Source: Cornus controversa (taxonomy: Eukaryota > Streptophyta > Magnoliopsida > Cornales > Cornaceae). Taken from it: a DNA stretch of 64,000 bases. Numbering within the stretch: the first letter of the stretch is position 1; each line of letters opens with the position of its first letter. The DNA is taken from positions 17,101,353-17,165,352 of the forward strand of contig CM048848.1 in assembly GCA_026545225.1 (NCBI GenBank). The letters run 5' to 3'. The notes below the pieces were generated by a model. The model was not told where the DNA came from. It worked only from the letters and a program-made list of their open reading frames with translations, and made no database searches. The position numbers and the translations under genes are program-made. Positions 12,278 to 24,582 of this stretch are shown here, in pieces.

Positions 12278-15200
12278 GATTTTAAGCTTGTTTCATTTGA
12301 GTTGTTCTGATTCGAGAACCCCATTACAGGAGAACTCGTGCCATAATACGAATCGTACGTTGGTTTTTCGAAATTAAACCGTCAAAGCGTCCCAAAGAAA
12401 CGACGAGCATGTCGATCCGATCTTCATCTAGTTTTGTTTGAGCCATTATGATTCGAAAGAGCAAGTCATTAGAGAAATTGTGCAACGTCACAACCGTATG
12501 GTCTTTCGTGACAGATTCTGCTGTCTGAACATTTAGCAGAAACAGTTAGCACGCTATCTATGATTTGAAATTGTTTCACTTGGGTTGTTTTGATTTGAAA
12601 TGCCCCATTCCTTGAGAAATTATCCCGTAATTAGAATCGTACACTGTTTTTCTACAAAATTGGACCGTCAAGACATCCGAAAGAAACGACGAGCATGTCA
12701 ATCCGATCTTCATCCAAGTTTGTTTGAGTTATTCTGAGTCGAAAAGAACAATTTTTTCAAAAATCAAGCATGACCACAACCGTATGATGCTTTGTGCTAG
12801 AATCGACCGTCTGGATGTCCAGAAGAATAGAGAATGACAACAACGGTTTCGAACTTGTTTCGTTTGACTTGTTTTGATTAGAAAAGTCCGAATCCAAGTG
12901 CAATCGTGCCATACTTAGAATAATACGTTGCTTTATGCGAAATTCGACCGTGAGGACATCCTGAATTGAAAAGAGTAATTCCTTGCTGCACTCACGAAAG
13001 ATCACAACCATATGGTGCTTTGTGCCAAATTTGACCATCTGCACAACTAAAAGAAACAAGTAGCACGCGATCGATGATTTTAAACAAGTTTAGTTTGAGT
13101 TGTTCTGATTCAAAAACCCCATTCCTAGAGAAGTCGTGCCATAATCAGAATCGAACATTACTTTTTTCCAAATTAGACCATCAAAGTGTCCAAAAGAAAT
13201 GACGACCATGTCAATCCGAACTTCGTCACAACCGTATGGTGCTTTGTTCCAAATTCGACCGTTTGGACATCTAAAGAAAATAATTAGCATGCTACCAACG
13301 ATTTTAAACTTGTTTCATTTGAGTTGTTTTGATTCGAAAACCCCATTGCAGGAGAACTCGTGCCATAATACGAATCGTACGTTACTTTTTTCGAAATTAA
13401 ACCGTCAAAGCGTCCCAGAGAAACGACGAGCATGTCAATCCGATCTTCATCTAGTTTTGTTTGGGCCATTATGATTCGAAAGAGTAAGTCAATAGAGAAA
13501 TCGTGCAACGTCACAACTGTATGGTCTTTTGTGACAGACTCTACAGTCTGAACATTTAACAGAAACAATTAGCACGTTATCAATGATTTGAAATTGTTTC
13601 CCTTGGGTTGTTTTGATTTGAAATGCCCCGTTCCTAGAGAAATTATCCCGTAATTAGAATCGTACATTGCTTTTTACCAAATTGGACCGTCAAGACATCC
13701 AAAAGAAACGACGAGCATGTCAATCCGATCTTCATCCAAGTTTGTTTGAGTTGTTCTGAGTCCAAAAGAACAATTCCTTTCAAAAATCAAGCATGACCAC
13801 AACCGTATGATGCTTTGTGCTAGAATTAACCGTCTGGATGTCCAGAAGAATAGAGAATGACAACAACGGTTTCGAACTTGTTTCGTTTGACTTGTTTTGA
13901 TTAGAAAAGTCCGAATCCAAGTGCAATCGTGCCATACTTAGAATAATACGTTGCTTTATGCGAAATTCGACCGTGAGGACATCCTGAATTGAAAAGAGTA
14001 ATTCCTTGCTGCACTCACGAAAGATCACAACCACATGGTGCTTTGTGCCAAATTCGACCATCTGCACAACTAAAAGAAACAAGTAGCACGCGATCGATGA
14101 TTTTAAACAAGTTTAGTTTGAGTTGTTCTGATTCAAAAACCCCATTCCTAGAGAAGTCGTGCCATAATCAGAATCGAACATTACTTTTTTCCAAATTAGA
14201 CCATCAAAGTGTCCAAAAGAAATGACGACCATGTCGATCCGAACTTCATCACAACCGTATGTTGCTGTGTTCCAAATTCGACCGTTTGGACATCTAAAGG
14301 AAACAATTAGCAAGCTACCAACGATTTTAAACTTGTTTCATTTGAGTTGTTTTGATTCGAAAACCCCATTGCAGGAGAACTCGTGCCATAATACGAATCG
14401 TACGTTGGTTTTTCAAAATTAAACCGTCAAAGCGCCCCAAAGAAACGACGAGCATGTCGATCCGATCTTCATCTAGTTTTGTTTGAGCCATTATGATTCG
14501 AAAGAGCAAGTCATTAGAGAAATTGTGCAACGTCACAACCGTATGGTCTTTTGTGACAGATTCTACTGTCTGAACATTTAACAGAAAGAGTTAGCACGCT
14601 ATCAATGATTTGAAATTGTTTCAGTTGGGTTGTTTTGATTTGAAATGCCCCATTCCTAGAGAAATTATCCCGTAATTAGAATCGTACATTGTTTTTTTTA
14701 CCAAATTAGACCGTCAAGACATCCAAAAGAAACGACGAGCATGTCAATCCGATCTTCATCCAAGTTTGTTTGAATTGTTATGAGTCGAAAAGAACAATTC
14801 CTTGCAAAAATGAAGCATGACCACAACCGTATGATGCTTTGTGCTAGAATTGACCGTCTGGATGTCCAGAAGAATAGAGAATGACAACAACGGTTTCGAA
14901 CTTGTTTCGTTTGACTTGTTTTGTTTCGAAAAGTCCGAATCCAAGTGAAATCGTGCCATACTTAGAATAATACGTTGCTTTATTCGAAATTCGACTGTGA
15001 GGACATCCTGAATCGAAAAGAGTAATTCCTTGCTGCACTCATGAATGATCACAACCGTATGGTGCTTTGTGCCAAATTCGACCATCTAGCCAACTAAAAG
15101 AAAAGTTTGTTTGAGTTGTTATGAGTCGAAAAGAACAATTCCTTGCAAAAATGAAGCATGACCATAACCGTATGGTGCTTTGTGCTAGAATTGACCGTTT

Positions 15201-15687
15201 GGATGTCCAGTAGAATAGAGAATGACAACAACGGTTTCGAACTTGTTTCGTTTGACTTTTTTTGATTCGAAAAGTCTGAATCCAAGTGAAATCGTGCCAT
15301 ACTTAGAATAATACGTTGCTTTATTCGAAATTCGACTGTGAGGACATCCTGAATCGAAAAGACTAACTCCTTGCTGCACTCACGAATCATCACAACCGTA
15401 TGGTGCTTTGTGCCAAATTCGACCATCTGCACAACTAAAAGAAACAAGTAGCACGCTATCGATGATTTTAAACAAGTTTAGTTTGAGTTGTTCTGATTCA
15501 AAAACCCCATTCCTAGAGAAGTCGTGCCATAATCAGAATCGAACATTACTTTTTTCCAAATTACACCATCAAAGTGTCCAAAAGAAATGACGACCACGTC
15601 AATCCGAACTTCATCACAACCGTATGGTGCTTTGTTCCAAATTCGACCGTTTGGACATCTAAAGGAAACAATTAGCAAGCTACCAAC
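12278..15687. repeat. HOR copy L4 (3410 bp, one tetramer deleted)
   Basis: It has the same structure as L3, with tetramers at 12278, 13300 and 14323, and shares the hybrid junction. Single-base differences from L3 that I noticed are T at 11736 versus C at 15146, C at 11214 versus G at 14624, and C at 11114 versus T at 14524. Confidence 0.92.
14763..15444. repeat. 341-bp tandem duplication in L4 T4
   Basis: Copies lie at 14763-15103 and 15104-15444, 3410 bp downstream of the L3 pair, with the same junction. Confidence 0.92.
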
Positions 15688-18600
15688 GATTTTAAGCTTG
15701 TTTCATTTGAGTTGTTCTGATTCGAGAACCCCATTACAGGAGAACTCGTGCCATAATACGAATCGTACGTTGGTTTTTCGAAATTAAACCGTCAAAGCGT
15801 CCCAAAGAAACGACGAGCATGTCGATCCGATCTTCATCTAGTTTTGTTTGAGCCATTATGATTCGAAAGAGCAAGTCATTAGAGAAATTGTGCAACGTCA
15901 CAACCGTATGGTCTTTCATGACAGATTCTGCTGTCTGAACATTTAGCAGAAACAGTTAGCACGCTATCTATGATTTGAAATTGTTTCACTTGGGTTGTTT
16001 TGATTTGAAATGCCCCATTCCTTGAGAAATTATCCCGTAATTAGAATCGTACACTGTTTTTCTACAAAATTGGACCGTCAAGACATCCGAAAGAAACGAC
16101 GAGCATGTCAATCCGATCTTCATCCAAGTTTGTTTGAGTTATTCTGAGTCGAAAAGAACAATTTTTTCAAAAATTAAGCATGACCACAACCGTATGATGC
16201 TTTGTGCTAGAATTGACCGTCTGAATGTCCAGAAGAACAGAGAATGACAACAACGGTTTCGAACTTGTTTCGTTTGACTTATTTTGATTAGAAAAGTCCG
16301 AATCCAAGTCCAATCGTGACATACTTAGAATAATACGTTGCTTTATGCGAAATTCGACCGTGAGGACATCCTGAATTGAAAAGAGTAATTCCTTGCTGCA
16401 CTCACGAAAGATCACAACCATATGGTGCTTTGTGCCAAATTCGACCATCTGCACAACTAAAAGAAACAAGTAGCACGCGATCGATGATTTTAAACAAGTT
16501 TAGTTTGAGTTGTTCTGATTCAAAAACCCCATTCCTAGAGAAGTCGTGCCATAATCAGAATCGAACATTACTTTTTTCCAAATTAGACCATCAAAGTGTC
16601 CAAAAGAAATGACGACCACGTCAATCCGAACTTCATCACAACCGTATGGTGCTTTGTTCCAAATTCGACCGTTTGGACATCTAAAGGAAACAATTAGCAA
16701 GCTACCAACGATTTTAAGCTTGTTTCATTTGAGTTGTTCTGATTCGAGAACCCCATTACAGGAGAACTCGTGCCATAATACGAATCGTACGTTGGTTTTT
16801 CGAAATTAAACCCTCAAAGCGCCCCAAAGAAACGACGAGCATGTCGATCCGATCTTCATCTAGTTTTGTTTGAGCCATTATGATTCGAAAGAGCAAGTCA
16901 TTAGAGAAATTGTGCAACGTCACAACCGTATGGTCTTTCGTGACAGATTCTGCTGTCTGAACATTTAGCAGAAACAGTTAGCACGCTATCTATGATTTGA
17001 AATTGTTTCACTTGGGTTGTTTTGATTTGAAATGCCCCATTCCTTGAGAAATTATCCCGTAATTAGAATCGTACACTGTTTTTCTACAAAATTGGACCGT
17101 CAAGACATCCGAAAGAAACGACGAGCATGTCAATCCGATCTTCATCCAAGTTTGTTTGAGTTATTCTGAGTCGAAAAGAACAATTTTTTCAAAAATCAAG
17201 CATGACCACAACCGTATGATGCTTTGTGCTAGAATCGACCGTCTAGATGTCCAGAAGAATAGAGAATGACAACAACGGTTTCGAACTTGTTTCGTTTGGC
17301 TTGTTTTGATTAGAAAAGTCCGAATCCAAGTGCAATCGTGCCATACTTAGAATAATACGTTGCTTTATGCGAAATTCGACCGTGAGGACATCCTGAATTG
17401 AAAAGAGTAATTCCTTGCTGCACTCACGAAAGATCACAACCATATGGTGCTTTGTGCCAAATTCGACCATCTGCACAACTAAAAGAAACAAGTAGCACGC
17501 GATCGATGATTTTAAACAAGTTTAGTTTGAGTTGTTCTGATTCAAAAACCCCATTCCTAGAGAAGTCGTGCCATAATTAGAATCGAACATTACTTTTTTC
17601 CAAATTACACCATCAAAGTGTCCAAAAGAGATGACGACCACGTCAATCCGAACTTCATCACAACCGTATGGTGCTTTGTTCCAAATTCGACCGTTTGGAC
17701 ATCTAAAGGAAACAATTAGCAAGCTACCAACGATTTTAAGCTTGTTTCATTTGAGTTGTTCTGATTCGAGAACCCCATTACAGGAGAACTCGTGCCATAA
17801 TACGAATCGTACGTTGGTTTTTCGAAATTAAACCCTCAAAGCGCCCCAAAGAAACGACGAGCATGTCGATCCGATCTTCATCTAGTTTTGTTTGAGCCAT
17901 TATGATTCGAAAGAGCAAGTCATTAGCGAAATTGTGCAACGTCACAACCGTATGGTCTTTCGTGACAGATTCTGCTGTCTGAACATTTAGCAGAAACAGT
18001 TAGCACGTTATCAATGATTTGAAATTGTTTCCCTTGGGTTGTTTTGATTTGAAATGCCCCGTTCCTAGAGAAATTATCCCGTAATTAGAATCGTACATTG
18101 CTTTTTACCAAATTGGACCGTCAAGACATCCAAAAGAAACGACGAGCATGTCAATCCGATCTTCATCCAAGTTTGTTTGAGTTGTTCTGAGTCCAAAAGA
18201 ACAATTCCTTTCAAAAATCAAGCATGACCACAACCGTATGATGCTTTGTGCTAGAATTAACCGTCTGGATGTCCAGAAGAATAGAGAATGACAACAACGG
18301 TTTCGAACTTGTTTCGTTTGACTTGTTTTGATTAGAAAAGTCCGAATCCAAGTGCAATCGTGCCATACTTAGAATAATACGTTGCTTTATGCGAAATTCG
18401 ACCGTGAGGACATCCTGAATTGAAAAGAGTAATTCCTTGCTGCACTCACGAAAGATCACAACCACATGGTGCTTTGTGCCAAATTCGACCATCTGCACAA
18501 CTAAAAGAAACAAGTAGCACGCGATCGATGATTTTAAACAAGTTTAGTTTGAGTTGTTCTGATTCAAAAACCCCATTCCTAGAGAAGTCGTGCCATAATC

Positions 18601-20117
18601 AGAATCGAACATTACTTTTTTCCAAATTAGACCATCAAAGTGTCCAAAAGAAATGACGACCATGTCGATCCGAACTTCATCACAACCGTATGTTGCTGTG
18701 TTCCAAATTCGACCGTTTGGACATCTAAAGGAAACAATTAGCAAGCTACCAACGATTTTAAACTTGTTTCATTTGAGTTGTTTTGATTCGAAAACCCCAT
18801 TGCAGGAGAACTCGTGCCATAATACGAATCGTACGTTGGTTTTTCAAAATTAAACCGTCAAAGCGCCCCAAAGAAACGACGAGCATGTCGATCCGATCTT
18901 CATCTAGTTTTGTTTGAGCCATTATGATTCGAAAGAGCAAGTCATTAGAGAAATTGTGCAACGTCACAACCGTATGGTCTTTTGTGACAGATTCTACTGT
19001 CTGAACATTTAACAGAAAGAGTTAGCACGCTATCAATGATTTGAAATTGTTTCAGTTGGGTTGTTTTGATTTGAAATGCCCCATTCCTAGAGAAATTATC
19101 CCGTAATTAGAATCGTACATTGTTTTTTTTACCAAATTAGACCGTCAAGACATCCAAAAGAAACGACGAGCATGTCAATCCGATCTTCATCCAAGTTTGT
19201 TTGAATTGTTATGAGTCGAAAAGAACAATTCCTTGCAAAAATGAAGCATGACCACAACCGTATGATGCTTTGTGCTAGAATTGACCGTCTGGATGTCCAG
19301 AAGAATAGAGAATGACAACAACGGTTTCGAACTTGTTTCGTTTGACTTGTTTTGTTTCGAAAAGTCCGAATCCAAGTGAAATCGTGCCATACTTAGAATA
19401 ATACGTTGCTTTATTCGAAATTCGACTGTGAGGACATCCTGAATCGAAAAGAGTAATTCCTTGCTGCACTCATGAATGATCACAACCGTATGGTGCTTTG
19501 TGCCAAATTCGACCATCTAGCCAACTAAAAGAAAAGTTTGTTTGAGTTGTTATGAGTCGAAAAGAACAATTCCTTGCAAAAATGAAGCATGACCATAACC
19601 GTATGGTGCTTTGTGCTAGAATTGACCGTTTGGATGTCCAGTAGAATAGAGAATGACAACAACGGTTTCGAACTTGTTTCGTTTGACTTTTTTTGATTCG
19701 AAAAGTCTGAATCCAAGTGAAATCGTGCCATACTTAGAATAATACGTTGCTTTTTTCGAAATTCGACTGTGAGGACATCCTGAATCGAAAAGAGTAATTC
19801 CTTGCTGCACTCACGAATGATCACAACCGTATGGTGCTTTGTGCCAAATTTGACCATCTGCACAACTAAACGAACATTTAGCACGCTATCGATGCTTTTA
19901 AACAAGTTTAGTTTGAGTTGTTCTGATTCAAAAACCCCATTCCTAGAGAAGTCGTGCCATAATTAGAATCGAACATTACTTTTTTCCAAATTACACCATC
20001 AAAGTGTCCAAAAGAAATGACGACCACGTCAATCCGAACTTCATCACAACCGTATGGTGCTTTGTTCCAAATTCGACCGTTTGGACATCTAAAGGAAACA
20101 ATTAGCAAGCTACCAAC
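15688..20117. repeat. HOR copy L5 (4430 bp, mosaic)
   Basis: It has tetramers at 15688, 16710, 17732 and 18754. The first is T1. The second starts as T2 but ends in a T4-like monomer D ('ccaaattacaccatc'). The third starts with a T2-type monomer A and becomes T3-type from about 18008. The fourth is a T4 with the 341-bp duplication and a 'gatgcttttaaac' D start like the right family. Confidence 0.88.
19194..19875. repeat. 341-bp tandem duplication in L5 T4
   Basis: Copies lie at 19194-19534 and 19535-19875. It continues into 'actaaacgaacattt' and a 'gatgcttttaaac' monomer D. That combination is otherwise seen only in R8 of the right array. Confidence 0.9.
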
Positions 20118-22162
20118 GATTTTAAGCTTGTTTCATTTGAGTTGTTCTGATTCGAAAACCCCATTACAGGAGAACTCGTGCCATAATACGAATCGTACGT
20201 TGGTTTTTCGAAATTAAACCGTCAAAGCGCCCCAAAGACACGACGAGCATGTCGATCCGATCTTCATCTAGTTTTGTTTGAGCCATTATGATTCGAAAGA
20301 GCAAGTCATTAGAGAAATTGTGCAACGTCACAACCGTATGGTCTTTCGTGACAGATTCTGCTGTCTGAACATTTAGCGGAAACAGTTAGCACGCTATCTA
20401 TGATTTTAAATTGTTTCACTTGGGTTGTCTTGATTTGAAATGCCCCATTCCTTGAGAAATTATCCCGTAATTAGAATCGTACACTGTTTTTCTACAAAAT
20501 TGGACCGTCAAGACATCCAAAAGAAACGACGAGCATGTCAATCCAATCTTCATCCAAGTTTGTTTGAGTTATTCTGAGTCGAAAAGAACAATTTTTTCAA
20601 AAACCAAGCATGACCACAACCGTATGATGCTTTGTGCTAGAATTGACCGTCTGAATGTCCAGAAGAATAGAGAATGACAACAACGGTTTCGAACTTGTTT
20701 CGTTTGACTTATTTTGATTAGAAAAGTCCGAATCCAAGTGCAATCGTGACATACTTAGAATAATACGTTGCTTTATGCGAAATTCGACCGTGAGGACATC
20801 CTGAATTGAAAAGAGTAATTCCTTGCTGCACTCACGAAAGATCACAACCATATGGTGCTTTGTGCCAAATTCGACCATCTGCACAACTAAAAGAAACAAG
20901 TAGCACGCGATCGATGATTTTAAACAAGTTTAGTTTGAGTTGTTCTGATTCAAAAACCCCATTCCTAGAGAAGTCGTGCCATAATCAGAATCGAACATTA
21001 CTTTTTTCCAAATTAGACCATCAAAGTGTCCAAAAGAAATGACGACCATGTCAATCCGAACTTCGTCACAACCGTATGGTGCTTTGTTCCAAATTCGACC
21101 GTTTGGACATCTAAAGAAAATAATTAGCATGCTACCAACGATTTTAAACTTGTTTCATTTGAGTTGTTTTGATTCGAAAACCCCATTGCAGGAGAACTCG
21201 TGCCATAATACGAATCGTACGTTGCTTTTTTCGAAATTAAACCGTCAAAGCGTCCCAGAGAAACGACGAGCATGTCAATCCGATCTTCATCTAGTTTTGT
21301 TTGGGCCATTATGATTCGAAAGAGCAAGTCAATAGAGAAATCGTGCAACGTCACAACTGTATGGTCTTTTGTGACAGACTCTACAGTCTGAACATTTAAC
21401 AGAAACAATTAGCACGTTATCAATGATTTGAAATTGTTTCCCTTGGGTTGTTTTGATTTGAAATGCCCCGTTCCTAGAGAAATTATCCCGTAATTAGAAT
21501 CGTACATTGCTTTTTACCAAATTGGACCGTCAAGACATCCAAAAGAAACGACGAGCATGTCAATCCGATCTTCATCCAAGTTTGTTTGAGTTGTTCTGAG
21601 TCCAAAAGAACAATTCCTTTCAAAAATCAAGCATGACCACAACCGTATGATGCTTTGTGCTAGAATTAACCGTCTGGATGTCCAGAAGAATAGAGAATGA
21701 CAACAACGGTTTCGAACTTGTTTCGTTTGACTTGTTTTGATTAGAAAAGTCCGAATCCAAGTGCAATCGTGCCATACTTAGAATAACACGTTGCTTTATG
21801 CGAAATTCGACCGTGAGGACATCCTGAATTGAAAAGAGTAATTCCTTGCTGCACTCACGAAAGATCACAACCATATGGTGCTTTGTGCCAAATTCGACCA
21901 TCTGCACAACTAAAAGAAACAAGTAGCACGCGATCGATGATTTTAAACAAGTTTAGTTTGAGTTGTTCTGATTCAAAAACCCCATTCCTAGAGAAGTCGT
22001 GCCATAATCAGAATCGAACATTACTTTTTTCCAAATTAGACCATCAAAGTGTCCAAAAGAAATGACGACCATGTCAATCCGAACTTCCTCACAACCGTAT
22101 GTTGCTGTGTTCCAAATTCGACCGTTTGGACATCTAAAGGAAACAATTAGCAAGCTACCAAC
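20118..22162. repeat. HOR copy L6 (partial; transition to right family)
   Basis: There are two tetramers: 20118-21139, a T1/T2-like mosaic, and 21140-22162, T3-type. After 22162 the sequence follows the right-family order, T3' then T4' without the 341-bp duplication and then the diverged block. The boundary is somewhat arbitrary because both families share T3. Confidence 0.8.
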
Positions 22163-24559
22163 GATTTTAAACTTGTTTCATTTGAGTTGTTTTGATTCGA
22201 AAACCCCATTGCAGGAGAACTCGTGCCATAATACGAATCGTACGTTGCTTTTTTCGAAATTAAACCGTCAAAGCGTCCCAGAGAAACGACGAGCATGTCA
22301 ATCCGATCTTCATCTAGTTTTGTTTGGGCCATTATGATTCGAAAGAGCAAGTCAATAGAGAAATCGTGCAACGTCACAACTGTATGGTCTTTTGTGACAG
22401 ACTCTACAGTCTGAACATTTAACAGAAACAATTAGCACGTTATCAATGATTTGAAATTGTTTCCCTTGGGTTGTTTTGATTTGAAATGCCCCGTTCCTAG
22501 AGAAATTATCCCGTAATTAGAATCGTACATTGCTTTTTACCAAATTGGACCGTCAAGACATCCAAAAGAAACGACGAGCATGTCAATCCGATCTTCATCC
22601 AAGTTTGTTTGAGTTGTTCTGAGTCGAAAAGAACAATTCCTTTCAAAAATCAAGCATGACCACAACCGTATGATGCTTTGTGCTAGAATCGACCGTCTGG
22701 ATGTCCAGAAGAATAGAGAATGACAACAACGGTTTCGAACTTGTTTCGTTTGACTTGTTTTGATTAGAAAAGTCCGAATCCAAGTGCAATCGTGCCATAC
22801 TTAGAATAATACGTTGCTTTATGCGAAATTCGACCGTGAGGACATCCTGAATTGAAAAGAGTAATTCCTTGCTGCACTCACGAAAGATCACAACCATATG
22901 GTGCTTTGTGCCAAATTCGACCATCTGCACAACTAAAAGAAACAAGTAGCACGTGATCGATGATTTTAAACAAGTTTAGTTTGAGTTGTTCTGATTCAAA
23001 AACCCCATTCCTAGAGAAGTCGTGCCATAATCAGAATCGAACATTACTTTTTTCCAAATTAGACCATCAAAGTGTCCAAAAGAAATGATGACCATGTCAA
23101 TCCGAACTTCATCACAACCGTATGTTGCTGTGTTCCAAATTCGACCGTTTGGACATCTAAAGGAAACAATTAGCAACCTACCAACGATTTTAAACTTGTT
23201 TCATTTGAGTTGTTTTGATTCGAAAACCCCATTGCAGAAGAACTTGTGCCATAATACGAATCGTACGTTGGTTTTTCAAAATTAAACCGTCAAAGCGTCC
23301 CAAAGAAACGACGAGCATGTCGATCCGATCTTCATCTAGTTTTGTTTGAGCCATTATGATTTGAAAGAGCAAGTCATTAGAGAAATTGTGCAACGTCACA
23401 ACCGTATGGTCTTTTGTGACAGATTCTACTGTCTGAACATTTAACAGAAAGAGTTAGCACGCTATCAATGATTTGAAATTGTTTCAGTTGGGTTGTTTTT
23501 ATTTGAAATGCCCCATTCCTAGAGAAATTATCCCGTAATTAGAATCGTACATTGTTTTTTTACCAAATTAGACCGTCAAGACATCCAAAAGAAACGACGA
23601 GCATGTCAATCCGATCTTCATCCAAGTTTGTTTGAATTGTTATGAGTCGAAAAGAACAATTCCTTGCAAAAATGAAGCATGACCACAACCGTATGATGCT
23701 TTGTGCTAGAATTGACCGTCTGGATGTCCAGAAGAATAGAGAATGACAACAACGGTTTCGAACTTGTTTCGTTTGACTTGTTTTGTTTCGAAAAGTCCGA
23801 ATCCAAGTGAAATCGTGCCATACTTAGAATAATACGTTGCTTTATTCGAAATTCGACTGTGAGGACATCCTGAATCGAAAAGAGTAATTCCTTGCTGCAC
23901 TCACGAATGATCACAAACGTATGGTGCTTTGTGCCAAATTTGACCATCTGGACAACTAAAAGAACATTTAGCACGCTATCGATGCTTTTAAACAAGTTTA
24001 GTTTGAGTTGTTCTGATTCAAAAACCCCATTCCTAGAGAAGTCGTGCCATAATCAGAATCGAACATTACTTTTTTCCAAATTAGACCATCAAAGCGTCCA
24101 AAAGAAACGACAACTATGTCAATCCGAACTTCTTCACAACCGTATGGTGCTTTGTTCCAAATTCGACCGTTTGGACATCTAAAGGAAACAATTACCAAGC
24201 TACTATCGATTTTAAACTTGTTTCATTTGAGTTGTTTTGATTTGAAAACCCCATTGCAGGAGAACTCGTGCCATAATACGAATCGTACGTTGCTTTTTTT
24301 GAAATTAAACCGTCAAAGCGTGCCAAAGAAACGACGAGCATATCGATCCGATCTTCATCCAAGTTTGTTTGAGATGTTCTTAGTCGAAAAGAACAATTTC
24401 TTGAAAAAATCAACCATGACCACAACCGTATGGTGCTTTGTTCCAAATTCGACCGTTTGGACATCTAAAGGAAACAATTAGCAAGCTACCAACCATTTTA
24501 AACTTGTTTCATTTGAGTTGTTTTGGTTCGAAAACCACATTCCAGGAGAAGTCCTGCCA

Positions 24560-24575
24560 TAATACGAATTGTATG
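24560..24575. repeat. LINE target-site duplicate, left copy
   Basis: The 16-bp 'taatacgaattgtatg' lies immediately before the LINE and is identical to 30681-30696. In uninterrupted paralogous copies (for example about 34453-34468) this sequence occurs once and runs straight into 'ttacttttttcg', which is the sequence found after the right duplicate. An A on each side could extend the match to 17 bp. Confidence 0.95.
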
Positions 24576-24582
24576 AGAGGAG

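Larger units (their letters stand above)
1..22162. repeat. Left satellite array, 4.43-kb HOR family
   Basis: This stretch is wholly tandem satellite, with no gene recognised in it. Monomer starts, tracked by the recurring 'gattttaaac/ggtttcgaac' phase, fall at 4, 288, 571, 802, 1026, 1310, 1593, 1824, 2048, 2333, 2616, 2847 and 3071, giving spacings of 283-285, 231 and 224. The 4-monomer sum is 1022-1023 bp. The same order then recurs with a period of 4432 bp (copies at 4 and 4436), 3410 bp (8868 and 12278) and 4430 bp (15688). All copies are in one orientation. Matching copies differ by scattered single bases, which indicates recent homogenisation. The species and the satellite's name are not recognised. 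Confidence 0.95.
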
